The notes: generated by a model not told the origin, from the sequence alone. A stretch of DNA of 64,000 bases from Chitinimonas taiwanensis DSM 18899 (GCF_900119825.1 NZ_FPKR01000016.1:33310-97309); one strand, 5' to 3'; shown: positions 9,053 to 18,841, counted from the stretch's first letter. Made by a program: numbers and translations.

Positions 9053-9100
9053 TTAGCGCCATCGCCAGGTCAGCCCGCAGTGCTTGGAAAAAATCGTCAT
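9053..9100 (-). CDS. Candidate tryptophan leader peptide before trpE (15 aa)
   Basis: The minus-strand frame from the ATG at 9100 encodes [15 protein letters not shown] and stops at TAA, 49 bases before trpE. Two Trp codons one codon apart in a 15-residue peptide directly upstream of trpE is the signature of a trpL attenuator. It starts 23 bases after the gph stop codon, so it would lie in a gph-trpE transcript. Against it: no clear Shine-Dalgarno, and only weak stems downstream (GCGAT/ATCGC around 9050-9068; CGGGC/GCCCG reaching the trpE ribosome site), although CCTCCCGG plus TTTTT follows the stop. Mechanism is inference. Confidence 0.45.
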   Translation of the reverse strand: MTIFSKHCGLTWRWR

Positions 9101-9123
9101 GGTCAAAAGGCTATGTAGCGAAA

Positions 9124-9795
9124 CTACGAAAGGGAGTCGGCATTCTTCACGAATTCCACCGCCTCGACAAGGCTGTCGATATGGCCGTTGCACGCGAGTC
9201 CACTCACGTCCTCATAGCCATAGCGAAGCAGCAGGCAGGGGGCGCCGGCATTCACTGCCGCGTCGCGGTCAAAGTGCGAGTCGCCGATCATCAGCAGCGT
9301 GGCCGGTGCAATACCGAACTGCGCGCAGGTGTGCAGCAGCGGCAGCGGATGCGGCTTCTTCTGCGCCAGGCTGTCACCACCCAGTACCAGATCGAAGTAA
9401 TGGGCGAGTCCGGTGCGTTCGAGCAGCGGCAGCGAGAAGCGATAGGGCTTGTTGGTGACCACGGCTAGTTTGAGCCCGAGCGCTTGCAGCGCGTCCAACC
9501 CGGTGCGTACGCCAGGGTAGGGCTGGGTGGTATCGGCCAGCATGCGTTCATAGTGCTGGCAGAAGGCGGCCACACCGGCTTCATGCAGCTCCGGATGCGC
9601 CTGGCCATTGCGATCATCGGTCAGCGCACGGTGTACGAGCTGGGCCATGCCGCCGCCGACAAAACTCTCCAGGCGTGCCTGCGCAAGCTCAGGCAACTGG
9701 AAATCGGCACGCATCGCATTCGCGGCGCTGGCGAGGTCGGCAATCGTGTCGAGCAAGGTACCGTCGAGGTCGAGGGCAATGGCTTGGATGGGCAT
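9124..9795 (-). CDS. gph: Phosphoglycolate phosphatase
   Basis: A 223-residue HAD-superfamily phosphatase that hydrolyses 2-phosphoglycolate, a DNA-repair by-product. HAD motif I is DLDGTLLDT with the two catalytic aspartates (residues 9 and 11), motif II is VVTNKP, the lysine lies in QKKPHP, and motif IV is LLMIGDSHFDRDAA. The cap domain lies between residues 18 and 90. It sits six bases after an SDR gene and upstream of trpE; rpe-gph-trpE is a common order in proteobacteria. Confidence 0.93.
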   Translation of the reverse strand: MPIQAIALDLDGTLLDTIADLASAANAMRADFQLPELAQARLESFVGGGMAQLVHRALTDDRNGQAHPELHEAGVAAFCQHYERMLADTTQPYPGVRTGLDALQALGLKLAVVTNKPYRFSLPLLERTGLAHYFDLVLGGDSLAQKKPHPLPLLHTCAQFGIAPATLLMIGDSHFDRDAAVNAGAPCLLLRYGYEDVSGLACNGHIDSLVEAVEFVKNADSLS

Positions 9796-9801
9796 GGCGG
9801 C

Positions 9802-10554
9802 CTAACGGAAGTCGCGAATGTTCAGGATGGCGCCGAAGCCGATGTGCTCGCTGTGCAGCAAATCGAGGATTTCGCGGCCGCATTGATCTGGGTCGCTTAG
9901 CTCGCCCTCTGCCTTGTAGCGCTGGAACTGCGCCAGCATGGGGAAGTCGTCCGGGTGCGCACGGCGTATATCGGCCTGCATGCCGGTATCCACCACACCG
10001 GGCGCGAGGGAGGCGATGCGGATGCCGTCGGCTAAGGCCGCCTGTTCCAGCCCCACGCAGCGGCTGTACATGTCGAGGCCGGCCTTGCTGGCGCAATAGG
10101 CGCTCCAGCTTGGATAGGGATTACGCCCGGCCCCTGAGCTGATATTGAGCACGCGCCTGTCACCGCGTCGGTGCTGGAAGTGGCGCAGGAAGGCGTTGCT
10201 GAGCTGCAAGGCCGCGCTCAGATTGACCGACAGGCAGTGCAGCAGCGCAGCGTCTTCATAGCGGCCCGCCGGGGCAATCGGGTCGACCACGCCAGCGTTA
10301 TTGATCAGATAGACCCCATCCCAATCCAGGCTGGCTAGGGAACCGAAGACTTCCTCGGCCAGTTCGCTGACCAAGTCGGCCTGGGCCAGATCGATGGCCA
10401 CGAAGCGGTAGCCAGGCATGTCGGCGCCCAGCGCGTCGAGCTCGTGGCTCTCACCGCGCCCGAGCGCGATCAGCTGTCCGCCGCGCTCAGTAATGGCGCG
10501 GGCCAGGCCCAAGCCCAGTCCGCGCGCGGCGCCCGTGACGATATAGCAGCGCAT
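9802..10554 (-). CDS. Short-chain dehydrogenase/reductase (sepiapterin/benzil reductase-like)
   Basis: A 250-residue classical SDR. The cofactor motif TGAARGLGLGLA is at residues 7-18, NNAG near residue 87, the catalytic Ser in LNISSGAG, and Tyr/Lys in SAYCASK. The closing PGVVDTGMQADIR and overall pattern resemble YueD/sepiapterin reductase-type NADPH-dependent carbonyl reductases, but the substrate cannot be read from sequence. It is tightly packed between rpe (3-base gap) and gph (6-base gap), an insertion into the usual rpe-gph pair, and is therefore likely cotranscribed with both. Confidence 0.85.
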   Translation of the reverse strand: MRCYIVTGAARGLGLGLARAITERGGQLIALGRGESHELDALGADMPGYRFVAIDLAQADLVSELAEEVFGSLASLDWDGVYLINNAGVVDPIAPAGRYEDAALLHCLSVNLSAALQLSNAFLRHFQHRRGDRRVLNISSGAGRNPYPSWSAYCASKAGLDMYSRCVGLEQAALADGIRIASLAPGVVDTGMQADIRRAHPDDFPMLAQFQRYKAEGELSDPDQCGREILDLLHSEHIGFGAILNIRDFR

Positions 10555-10557
10555 GGC

Positions 10558-11241
10558 TTAAACCTTGGCTAGCTCGGCGCGCATCGCGTCTATGGTCGCC
10601 TTGTAGTCGGGCGTGTTGTAGATGGCGGAACCGGCCACAAAGGTATCGGCGCCGGCGCGGGCGATCTCGGCGATATTGTCGACCTTGACCCCGCCGTCGA
10701 TCTCCAGCCAGATTTCCTTGCCGGTTTTGGCCGTGTAGGCATCGATGCGGCGGCGCGCTTCGCGCAGCTTGTCTAGTGTGGCAGGGATGAATTTCTGCCC
10801 GCCGAAGCCCGGGTTTACGCTCATCAGCAGAATCATGTCCACCTTGTCCATCACATAGTCGAGATAGGACAGCGGTGTGGCGGGGTTGAACACCAGGCCA
10901 GCCTTGCAGCCGTGTTCCTTGATTAGGCCCAGGCTACGGTCGACATGCTCGCTCGCTTCCGGGTGGAAGGTGATGATATTGGCGCCAGCCTTGGCAAACA
11001 TCGGGATGATGGCATCGACCGGTTTGACCATCAGATGCACGTCGATCAGCGCATCGGTACAGGGGCGGATGGCCTCGCAGACCAGCGGGCCGATGGTCAG
11101 GTTCGGCACATAGTGATTGTCCATCACATCGAAGTGAATGATGTCGGCGCCCGCCGCGATCACGTTCTGGACTTCCTCGCCCAGCTTGGCGAAGTTGGCC
11201 GACAGGATGGAAGGGGCGATGCGGAAGGTGGGTTGCGCCAT
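10558..11241 (-). CDS. rpe: Ribulose-phosphate 3-epimerase
   Basis: Interconverts ribulose 5-phosphate and xylulose 5-phosphate in the pentose phosphate pathway. The 227-residue TIM barrel starts [35 protein letters not shown], the H-L-M-V segment, [13 protein letters not shown] and EIDGGVK provide metal and phosphate ligands. I chose the ATG at 11241, which matches the family N-terminus; the longer frame to 11334 adds an unrelated extension. It heads a minus-strand series rpe-SDR-gph-trpE and diverges from apaG. Confidence 0.97.
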   Translation of the reverse strand: MAQPTFRIAPSILSANFAKLGEEVQNVIAAGADIIHFDVMDNHYVPNLTIGPLVCEAIRPCTDALIDVHLMVKPVDAIIPMFAKAGANIITFHPEASEHVDRSLGLIKEHGCKAGLVFNPATPLSYLDYVMDKVDMILLMSVNPGFGGQKFIPATLDKLREARRRIDAYTAKTGKEIWLEIDGGVKVDNIAEIARAGADTFVAGSAIYNTPDYKATIDAMRAELAKV

Positions 11242-11446
11242 GATGCGGTCTCGGTGGGAAGCAGATGGGCGGATTTTAACGGATTGCGCCCCCGTGCTGC
11301 CGAATGCCTTGCAAGCTGGTGCACGGAATACCATGCTGAGAATCGCTATCTCGGATCACGCATTTATTACCACGATGCCGGGCACGGCTTGTGGCTGGAC
11401 ATGAATTCGCGTGTAATTCGTCAATTCGGCAAATTATTTAAATGTC

Positions 11447-11830
11447 ATGGGCGAATCCCGCAAGTACGAAATCTCAGTCAGTGTCAGTAGCCGATTCCTG
11501 CCCGAGCAGTCGGATGAGGCGGCCGCCCGCTTTGTGTTCGCCTATCACGTCACCATGGTGAATACCGGCACCGAAGCGGCCCAGTTGCTGACCCGCCACT
11601 GGCTGATTACCGAGGCAGATGGCAAGGTGCAGGAGGTGCGTGGCCAGGGGGTGGTGGGGGAGCAGCCTACGCTCAAACCTGGTGAGGCTTTCGAGTACAC
11701 GAGCGGTGTGGCGCTCGGTTCACCGGTGGGCACCATGCGTGGCAGCTATCACTTCGTGGCCGATAACGGCCTGCCTTTCGATGCCGAGGTCGCTCAGTTC
11801 GTACTGTCGGTGCCGCGCGTCCTGCACTGA
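11447..11830 (+). CDS. apaG: ApaG family protein
   Basis: A 127-residue single-domain ApaG protein with an immunoglobulin-like fold, covering the whole family length. Family motifs seen are YEISVSVSSRFLPEQSD, FAYHVTMVNTG, LLTRHWLITEADGKVQEVRG, GVVGEQPTLKPGEAFEYTSG and GTMRGSYHF. The biochemical role is unsettled; apaG loss affects cobalt/magnesium handling in Salmonella, and the domain also occurs in F-box proteins. It is transcribed alone from the 205-base gap shared with rpe and ends at a strong terminator. Confidence 0.96.
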   Translation: MGESRKYEISVSVSSRFLPEQSDEAAARFVFAYHVTMVNTGTEAAQLLTRHWLITEADGKVQEVRGQGVVGEQPTLKPGEAFEYTSGVALGSPVGTMRGSYHFVADNGLPFDAEVAQFVLSVPRVLH

Positions 11831-11864
11831 TTTACGTAGGGGCCGTCCCATTTCGCAGCGAAGC

Positions 11865-11894
11865 AAAAAGCCCGCTTAAGTAGCGGGCTTTTTG
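11865..11894. terminator. Bidirectional terminator between apaG and the next gene
   Basis: AAAAAGCCCGCT and AGCGGGCTTTTT flank a four-base loop, with A-run and T-run on the two sides. It serves apaG (plus) and the convergent gene at 11915-12373 (minus). Confidence 0.9.
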
Positions 11895-11914
11895 TTACCT
11901 GATTCGTCGGCGCT

Positions 11915-12373
11915 TCAGTGCCAATCGTGTGCGTTGGCCTGATGATCGAGCTGCTCAGCCAATTGGCGGAATCCCGCCAGCAGGCCCAGTGCCTCGTCAA
12001 GATAAGCACCATCACCCTGGCGCAGCAGGCATTCGCGCCAACGGTGGGCTAGGCGGTCGTCCAGATGGCGCGACCAGGAGAAGCGCGGGTCGAGAAAGAT
12101 CGCTTCGCTGGCCGGCTGATCGCTGCTACCCACGCCACCGGGCTGCATGCGCCGGATCGAGGCGTGCAGCTGTGGGCAGAGAATCAGATCGAAGTACAGC
12201 CGTTCGAACGCGCTGTCCGGCAGTGACTCGCAATCAGCCAGCTCCACCAGGCGAGCCCGAAAAGCTTCTGGCAGGCCAAGTGGCAAGGGGTGGGGCAGGC
12301 GTTGCTGTGCGGTGCTGAGCGGCAGGCCAAGCAGAGCCTGCAGGGGTGGGTAAAAGCTGATCGCGGCATTCAT
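11915..12373 (-). CDS. Hypothetical protein, 152 aa
   Basis: A 152-residue soluble protein I do not recognise. It has no signal peptide or membrane segment, is rich in Leu, Arg and His, and has mostly helical character: LPEAFRARLVELADCESLPD, then an aromatic stretch AIFLDPRFSWSRHLDDRLAH and a C-terminal amphipathic helix ending in ANAHDWH. The codon usage matches its neighbours and it ends at the apaG terminator. It follows the degenerate deacetylase gene on the same strand with a 58-base gap, so the two may form an operon. Confidence 0.62.
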   Translation of the reverse strand: MNAAISFYPPLQALLGLPLSTAQQRLPHPLPLGLPEAFRARLVELADCESLPDSAFERLYFDLILCPQLHASIRRMQPGGVGSSDQPASEAIFLDPRFSWSRHLDDRLAHRWRECLLRQGDGAYLDEALGLLAGFRQLAEQLDHQANAHDWH

Positions 12374-12431
12374 GCTGCTTCTCCGGTGCGTGATGCATCC
12401 GATTAAGCAACTAGCAGGCCAAGCTGCTGAA

Positions 12432-13343
12432 TTAATTTGGGAAAGCCGCGCCCTGCACCGTCAGCAAGCCCTGATAGCCCGGCCAGGCCTGCTGTTGCAC
12501 GGCATGCCAGGGCAGGGCGTCGCGCTGCTGGAAGCGGTGCAGCTTGCCTAGACTGCTCAGCTCGTGGCCCTGGGCTTGCCAGGCGGCAAACAGTTGCGCC
12601 AGCAGCGGCAAGCGTTTGCCGCCATCGGCGCTGAGCTGGATGGTGAACACATGCCCGGTCAGCGGCACGCTTTGGGTGAGCTTGAGCAGGTGTTCAACTG
12701 CCCCCTGCTCATCGCACCCCTCGGCGCCAATCAGCTCGGATAGCGTTGGCAGGGTGGTGGGCAGTTGCGCCAGATTGACTGGTTCGCCCTCCACCACGGC
12801 CAGATGCGGGCGGCTGCCACGGCTAGCGCTCAGATAATCAAAGCCCAGCCTTTGCGCAAGCCGGAAGGCCGCCCGGTTGCTGCGCCATTGCGGCAGGGCC
12901 AGGCCCTTAGCGCGCTCGCCAAACAGCTGCTCGAAGGCGAACAGGCCGGCCTTCAGTTCCTCCTCCACCCAGGCCTCGCTGGCGCCGGCGATCTCGCGCA
13001 CCCAGCTCACCCTATCCCAGGCCAACAGGCCGGTCTCGAAGCCGGCTGCTGCAATCGATTGCAATGCCTGCTTGGCCTCTTTGTGCAGCTGCGGCGCCGG
13101 CATTAGCAGGCCATACAGGCGTGCCATGCCCTTGGGGCCGGCCTGCTTGCGATTCAGTTGGCGCTGCAGCTTGCTCTCACCCACCTGGAACAGCGGACCA
13201 CCGCTGCGTGCCGCGCGGTCCGGGCCGAGGTTGATGAAGAAGCTCGCCTCGGCGCCCGTGGTCTGAAGGGCGGTAAGCAGGCTAGGCAGCGCATGGTGGG
13301 CTGCGGCAAGGCTGTCCACCTCGACCCGCAAGGCAAGCAACAT
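12432..13343 (-). CDS. ArnD-like polysaccharide deacetylase homologue with lost metal ligands
   Basis: A 303-residue protein that aligns by eye to ArnD (deformylase of undecaprenyl-phosphate 4-formamido-L-arabinose) along its length. LALRVEVDS corresponds to the ArnD RIDVDT, ASFFINLGPD to the ASIFFSVGPDN block, GLLAWDRVSW to GLHAWDHHAW, TTLPTLSELIGAEG to VTLPTWDEVIG, and HVFTIQLSADG to YTIHAEVEG. The catalytic Asp is Glu (EVDS), both His of the WDH region are missing, and the later His is Gln, so metal-dependent deacetylation is unlikely. ATG 13343 is chosen because GGGGAGA lies just upstream. No arn operon is nearby. A non-catalytic binding role is inference. Confidence 0.72.
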   Translation of the reverse strand: MLLALRVEVDSLAAAHHALPSLLTALQTTGAEASFFINLGPDRAARSGGPLFQVGESKLQRQLNRKQAGPKGMARLYGLLMPAPQLHKEAKQALQSIAAAGFETGLLAWDRVSWVREIAGASEAWVEEELKAGLFAFEQLFGERAKGLALPQWRSNRAAFRLAQRLGFDYLSASRGSRPHLAVVEGEPVNLAQLPTTLPTLSELIGAEGCDEQGAVEHLLKLTQSVPLTGHVFTIQLSADGGKRLPLLAQLFAAWQAQGHELSSLGKLHRFQQRDALPWHAVQQQAWPGYQGLLTVQGAAFPN

Positions 13344-13471
13344 GAATGATCTCCCCAAGGAATGGTGGTTTTACGAGGCGCGCTATTGTCCTTGCTCCGC
13401 GCCCGCCCCACAAGCCAGCCGTGCCGGAATGTAAATGGCGTTGCTTATCTTTTGACTTATACAACTTGTCT

Positions 13472-13500
13472 ATTTGTACAGTTTTATGTAGTGTACAAAT
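13472..13500. promoter_or_regulatory. Inverted repeat (operator candidate) upstream of the DUF4397 gene
   Basis: ATTTGTACA (13472-13480) and TGTACAAAT (13492-13500) are perfect 9-bp inverted repeats with 11 bases between. They lie in an AT-rich island in the 237-base divergent gap between the ArnD-like gene and the DUF4397 lipoprotein. A TTGACT (13453-13458) lies 17 bases before TGTACA (13476-13481), so the repeat would overlap a promoter -10. This fits a repressor or activator site; the cognate regulator is unknown. Confidence 0.55.
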
Positions 13501-13580
13501 ACTGAATTAATTGCGGTGCGCAACTTTGTTCAGTGCCGATATCGCTGTAGGTCATTCGCTCAACTGATCAGGAGATAGTC

Positions 13581-14873
13581 ATGAAAAAAGCTGCTGCATT
13601 GCTGGCGCTGCTGGCGCCGGTCTTCTTGCTTTCCGCGTGCAACGATGACGACGATCCGCCGCCCGAGGCCAAGGCCTATGTGCGCGTTGTCCATGCTTCG
13701 CCGGATGCGCCAGCGGTAGATGTGACGCTGGATGGTGCTGCTGTGGTCAGTGGGGCGGCTTTCAAAGCGGCAACCGGCTTTGCGACAACAACGGCTGGCG
13801 CGCATGCGATCAAGGTCAATGTGGCGGGCAGTGCCACAACCGTTCTCAGTGCGAATCCAACGCTGACGAAGGATCGCTACTACACGGTATTTGCAGCGAA
13901 CAAAGGGGCGAGCCTCGAGCCATTGGTGGTCGAGGAGGATGGCGTGGCACCCACTGCCGGTAATATCAAGCTGCGTGTCGTGCATGCGGCACCGTCGGCG
14001 CCGAATGTGGATGTGTATGTGACCGCGCCTGGCGCCGCACTGGGCACGGCGACGCTGAGCAATGTCGCCTTCAAGGGCGTATCCGATGCCCTGCAGGTGC
14101 CGGCCGGTGACTATCGTGTTCGGGTGACGCCGACAGGCAGCAGCACCGTTGTATATGACTCGGGAACCTTGAGTCTGGCTGCGGGTGCCAATCTAGTGGC
14201 TGCGGCCGTGGATGCCAGCACGGGCAATTCCCCGGTGTCGCTGCTGGTGCTGACCCGCGATGCGGCCGCGCCGGTGTTCGAAGTGAGTGACAAGCAGGCC
14301 AAGGTGCGCGCGGTGCATGCCTCGCCCGATGCGCCGGCGGTAGATATCCTGGTCGATGATGCCGAAGTGGCTGGCGATGTGAGTTTCCCGGCCGATACCG
14401 GCTATCTCAGCCTGCTGGCCAAGACCTACAACTTCAAGGTGAATGCCGCTAACACTGCCACCTCGGTCATTGATGCGGACGTCCCGCTGGAAGCCGGCAA
14501 GCGTTACAGCGTGATTGCGGCCAATCTGCTGGCCAGCATCGAGCCTCTGGTCTTGGATGACACGACCGCGACCCCGGCTGCCGGCAAGGCCAAGCTGCGC
14601 ATCGTGCACCTGTCGCCGGATGCTGGCCTGGTTGATGTGTTGGCCAATGATGCGGAACTGGCTGGCGATGTGGCCTTCAAGGACGCAACGGGTTATCTGG
14701 AAGTGGATGCCGGCGACTATGCGGTGAAGGTGAATGCGGCGGGTACGGCGACCACGGCCATCTCGGGCAATGTTACCCTGCTGTCGGGCAAGATCTATAG
14801 CGTGTATGCCGTGGGCAGTGCAGCGGGCGGCGCAACGAACCCGCTAGATCTGAAGGTGCTGACCGATAACTGA
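13581..14873 (+). CDS. Lipoprotein with four DUF4397 repeats
   Basis: A 430-residue secreted lipoprotein. The signal peptide ends in LLSAC (Cys20), followed by an acidic NDDDD stretch, which tends to favour retention at the inner membrane or surface exposure depending on lineage. Four DUF4397 beta-domains start near residues 33, 130, 241 and 337, each opening with a version of VRxVHxSPDAPAVDV and containing an AG-Y-x-VKVNAAGT strand and a Y-x-VxA strand. Repeats 3 and 4 share an (E)LAGDV motif and are the most alike, which suggests recent duplication. Function is unknown; such proteins occur at cell surfaces. AGGAGA lies upstream of the ATG. It is monocistronic, ending at a strong terminator. 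Confidence 0.88.
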   Translation: MKKAAALLALLAPVFLLSACNDDDDPPPEAKAYVRVVHASPDAPAVDVTLDGAAVVSGAAFKAATGFATTTAGAHAIKVNVAGSATTVLSANPTLTKDRYYTVFAANKGASLEPLVVEEDGVAPTAGNIKLRVVHAAPSAPNVDVYVTAPGAALGTATLSNVAFKGVSDALQVPAGDYRVRVTPTGSSTVVYDSGTLSLAAGANLVAAAVDASTGNSPVSLLVLTRDAAAPVFEVSDKQAKVRAVHASPDAPAVDILVDDAEVAGDVSFPADTGYLSLLAKTYNFKVNAANTATSVIDADVPLEAGKRYSVIAANLLASIEPLVLDDTTATPAAGKAKLRIVHLSPDAGLVDVLANDAELAGDVAFKDATGYLEVDAGDYAVKVNAAGTATTAISGNVTLLSGKIYSVYAVGSAAGGATNPLDLKVLTDN

Positions 14874-14892
14874 GTTGGTACGTCGATGTTGG

Positions 14893-14927
14893 CAAACAGG
14901 CTCGCCTTGGCGAGCCTGTTTGTTTTC
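14893..14927 (+). terminator. Terminator after the DUF4397 lipoprotein gene
   Basis: CAAACAGGCTCGCC and GGCGAGCCTGTTTG form a long perfect stem with a very short loop, followed by TTTTC. The convergent Smr gene ends at the same point, so it may act in both directions. Confidence 0.88.
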
Positions 14928-15558
14928 AGGACTTGGGGCCGCGCAGCAGAATCAGCAAGGCGCCGGCGCCACCTGCTTGTTCTTCCGGCTCGCAGAAAGC
15001 CTGCACCTCGTCGCGTTGCACCAGCCAGTTGCGCAACTTGTGCTTAAGCACCGGCTCGCCTTGCCGCGAGCCCAGGCCCTTGCCATGCACGATGCGCACG
15101 CAGCGCCGCCGGGTATTCACACAACGAAGGATAAAGCTGCCGACCGCTGCGCGCGCGGCATCGCTATCCATGCCGTGCAGATCGAGCTCGCCCTGGATGG
15201 GCCAGTGGCCGCGTCTGAGTTTGCGCAGGGTATCGAGCTTCTGGCCGCTGCGTACGAATAGCTTGGCTGTGTCGCCACTCTGTCCATCCCAAGGCCAGAA
15301 ATCGCTCATGAAATCCTGCCTGTCCTGCTCGCTGATATCTGGCTGCTTGAGTGGCCAAGGCGGAGTAGGCTTGCCTGGATGCGGGTAGGGCAGGGCGCGC
15401 TGCAGCGGCGTGACGTCGCGCATCGCCTCGCGCAGCAGCTGTTGCTCGTCGGGTGCCGGCTTGGTCTTGCTGGGTGTGCGGCTCGCGCTGGCAGGAATGG
15501 CGCGGGCTTTGATCAGCGGCTTGAGCAAGCTGGCAAGATGGGTTTTCGGGCGCGACAT
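14926..15558 (-). CDS. Smr domain protein (putative DNA/RNA endonuclease)
   Basis: A 210-residue protein with a basic, Pro-rich N-terminal half and a C-terminal Smr domain (about residues 120-210). The Smr signatures are ELDLHGMDSDAAR and RIVHGKGLGS, followed by LKHKLRNWL and a hydrophobic ALLILLRG end. Smr domains nick branched DNA or cleave mRNA on collided ribosomes (SmrB). The short stand-alone form here is like the SmrA/YdaL or SmrB group, and I cannot decide which. It lies downstream of trxB but is separated from it by a terminator. Confidence 0.87.
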   Translation of the reverse strand: MSRPKTHLASLLKPLIKARAIPASASRTPSKTKPAPDEQQLLREAMRDVTPLQRALPYPHPGKPTPPWPLKQPDISEQDRQDFMSDFWPWDGQSGDTAKLFVRSGQKLDTLRKLRRGHWPIQGELDLHGMDSDAARAAVGSFILRCVNTRRRCVRIVHGKGLGSRQGEPVLKHKLRNWLVQRDEVQAFCEPEEQAGGAGALLILLRGPKS

Positions 15559-15581
15559 GGCGATGACGAAAGGCGTGGACG

Positions 15582-15614
15582 GAAAAACAAAAACGGCATA
15601 CCGGAGTATGCCGT
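15582..15614 (-). terminator. Terminator of trxB
   Basis: On the minus strand ACGGCATAC (15614-15606) pairs with GTATGCCGT (15601-15593) and is followed by TTTTGTTTTT. It sits just after the trxB stop and before the Smr gene. Confidence 0.9.
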
Positions 15615-15645
15615 TGATTTACTGCAGTCAGTCGGACCGGCCTAT

Positions 15646-16995
<1,350 letters not shown>

Positions 16996-17001
16996 TATCT
17001 C

Positions 17002-17724
17002 ATGTCCGTTAGCATGCGCGAAATGCTGGAAGCCGGTGTTCACTTCGGCCACCAAACCCGTTACTGGAACCCGAAGATGGCCCCGTTCATCTTCGGTCAT
17101 CGCAACAAGATCCACATCATCAACCTGGAAAAGTCCCTGCCGATGTTCGAGCAGGCACTGACCTATGTTCGTCGTCTGACCGCCAACAAGGGCAGCGTGC
17201 TGTTCGTTGGTACTAAGCGTCAGGCTCGCGAGATCGTCCAGGAAGAAGCCCTGCGCGCTGGCGCACCGTTTGTTGATCACCGCTGGCTGGGTGGCATGCT
17301 GACCAACTACAAGACGGTCAAGCAATCGATCAAGCGTTTGAACGACCTGCAAGCCACGCTGGCTGATGCCAACAATGGCCTGTCCAAGAAAGAAACCCTG
17401 ATGCTGAGCCGCGAAGTCGAGAAGCTCGAGCGCTCGCTGGGTGGTATCAAGGATATGAACGGCCTGCCGGACGCTATCTTCGTGGTCGACGTTGGCTATC
17501 AGAAGGGCACCATCGTTGAAGCCAAGAAGCTGGGCATTCCGGTCATTGGCGTGGTGGATACCAACAACTCGCCGGAAGGCATCGACTACGTGATCCCGGG
17601 TAACGATGACTCGGCACGTGCGATCCGTCTGTACGCTCGTGGTGTGGCTGATGCCATCCTCGAAGGCCGTGCCCAGGCTATCCAGGAAATCGTTGCTGCC
17701 GCTGCTGCTGCCCAAGCTGCTTAA
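17002..17724 (+). CDS. rpsB: Small ribosomal subunit protein S2
   Basis: 240-residue S2, which joins the 30S subunit late and contacts S1. The start [20 protein letters not shown] matches the family; GGAG lies seven bases before the ATG at 17002. [34 protein letters not shown] and [14 protein letters not shown] are conserved. The gene ends in an Ala run. It is followed by tsf after a short hairpin, the standard rpsB-tsf operon. A structured leader upstream probably gives S2 feedback control. Confidence 0.99.
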   Translation: MSVSMREMLEAGVHFGHQTRYWNPKMAPFIFGHRNKIHIINLEKSLPMFEQALTYVRRLTANKGSVLFVGTKRQAREIVQEEALRAGAPFVDHRWLGGMLTNYKTVKQSIKRLNDLQATLADANNGLSKKETLMLSREVEKLERSLGGIKDMNGLPDAIFVVDVGYQKGTIVEAKKLGIPVIGVVDTNNSPEGIDYVIPGNDDSARAIRLYARGVADAILEGRAQAIQEIVAAAAAAQAA

Positions 17725-17747
17725 TACGGCTGCAATCTGATTTTCCG

Positions 17748-17772
17748 AAAAAGGGGCGCAAGCCCCTTTTTC
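17748..17772 (+). terminator. Partial terminator/attenuator between rpsB and tsf
   Basis: AAAAAGGGGC and GCCCCTTTTT flank a GCAA-type loop followed by TC. A similar hairpin in the rpsB-tsf gap of other bacteria lowers tsf transcription relative to rpsB; here it probably attenuates rather than stops. Confidence 0.8.
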
Positions 17773-17810
17773 TTAGTCTTTACCGAATTTACTGATCAAG
17801 GAGTACCAAG

Positions 17811-18683
17811 ATGGCTGAAATCACTGCAAAGATGGTTGGCGAGCTGCGCGAAATGACCGGCCTGGGCATGATGGATTGCAAGAAGGCCCTGGTTGAAGCA
17901 AATGGCGATCTGAAGGCGGCTGAAGAAGCACTGCGCATCAAGTCGGGTAACAAGGCTTCCAAGGTGGCTGGCCGTACCGCCGCTGAAGGTACCGTGGCTG
18001 CCTTCGTCAAGGGTGGTGTTGGCGCCCTGGCGGAAATCAACTGCGAAACCGACTTCGTGGGCAAGGACGCTGGCTTCCTGGCTTTCGCTGCTGCCGCTGC
18101 CGAAGCCATCGTGACCGGCAATCCGGCCGATGTGGAAGCACTGGGCAATGTGAAGACTGCTTCCGGCGAAACCGTGGAAGAGCTGCGCAAGGCCATCATC
18201 GCCAAGCTGGGCGAGAACATCAACGTGCGTCGCTTCACCCGCATCGAAACCGACGGCCTGCTGGCTACCTATCTGCACGGCTCCAAGATTGGTGTGGTGG
18301 TGGATCTGGTTGGTGGCAATGAGGCACTGGGCAAGGATATCGCCATGCACATCGCCGCTTGCAAGCCGAAGTCGCTGGATGCCTCGGGCGTGGATGCCGA
18401 GCTGATCGCCACCGAGCGTCGCGTGGCCATCGAGCGTGCCAAGGAAGCCGGTAAGCCGGAAGCCATGTGGGACAAGATTGCCGAAGGCACCGTGCAGAAG
18501 TTCCTGAAGGAAGTGACCCTGCTGAGCCAGCCTTTCGTCAAGGATGACAAGCAGACCATCGAACAGCTGCTGAAGGCCAATGGCGCCAGCATCAAGTCCT
18601 TCACCATGTATGTGGTGGGCGAAGGCATTGAGAAGAAGGTTGTCGACTTCGCTGCTGAAGTGGCTGCTGCTGCCAAGGTTTAA
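17811..18683 (+). CDS. tsf: Elongation factor Ts
   Basis: Nucleotide exchange factor for EF-Tu; 290 residues. The N-terminal UBA-like domain starts [20 protein letters not shown] and has the MMDCKKAL signature; the core has the TDFV motif in [14 protein letters not shown], which inserts at EF-Tu. Two EF-Ts subdomains follow, then the C-terminal [10 protein letters not shown] segment. GGAG lies about ten bases upstream of the ATG. It is in the rpsB-tsf operon and ends at a strong terminator. Confidence 0.99.
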   Translation: MAEITAKMVGELREMTGLGMMDCKKALVEANGDLKAAEEALRIKSGNKASKVAGRTAAEGTVAAFVKGGVGALAEINCETDFVGKDAGFLAFAAAAAEAIVTGNPADVEALGNVKTASGETVEELRKAIIAKLGENINVRRFTRIETDGLLATYLHGSKIGVVVDLVGGNEALGKDIAMHIAACKPKSLDASGVDAELIATERRVAIERAKEAGKPEAMWDKIAEGTVQKFLKEVTLLSQPFVKDDKQTIEQLLKANGASIKSFTMYVVGEGIEKKVVDFAAEVAAAAKV

Positions 18684-18703
18684 GTTGTACCCGTTGTAAA
18701 AGG

Positions 18704-18735
18704 CAACCGTCCGGGGCGACCCGGGCGGTTGTTTT
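18704..18735 (+). terminator. Terminator after tsf
   Basis: CAACCGTCCGG and its partner ending CGGTTG form a stem of about 11 pairs with a GCGA loop, followed by TTTTG. It separates rpsB-tsf from pyrH. Confidence 0.88.
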
Positions 18736-18841
18736 GCAAGTAAGGGTCGGAAATGCACCGACCCAGGTCTGGAAAGGCCGAACTTTTCCAGGCTGTGCTG
18801 CTACAAAGAAGCTGTTTTCTACCCATATATAAGGTGATTCC

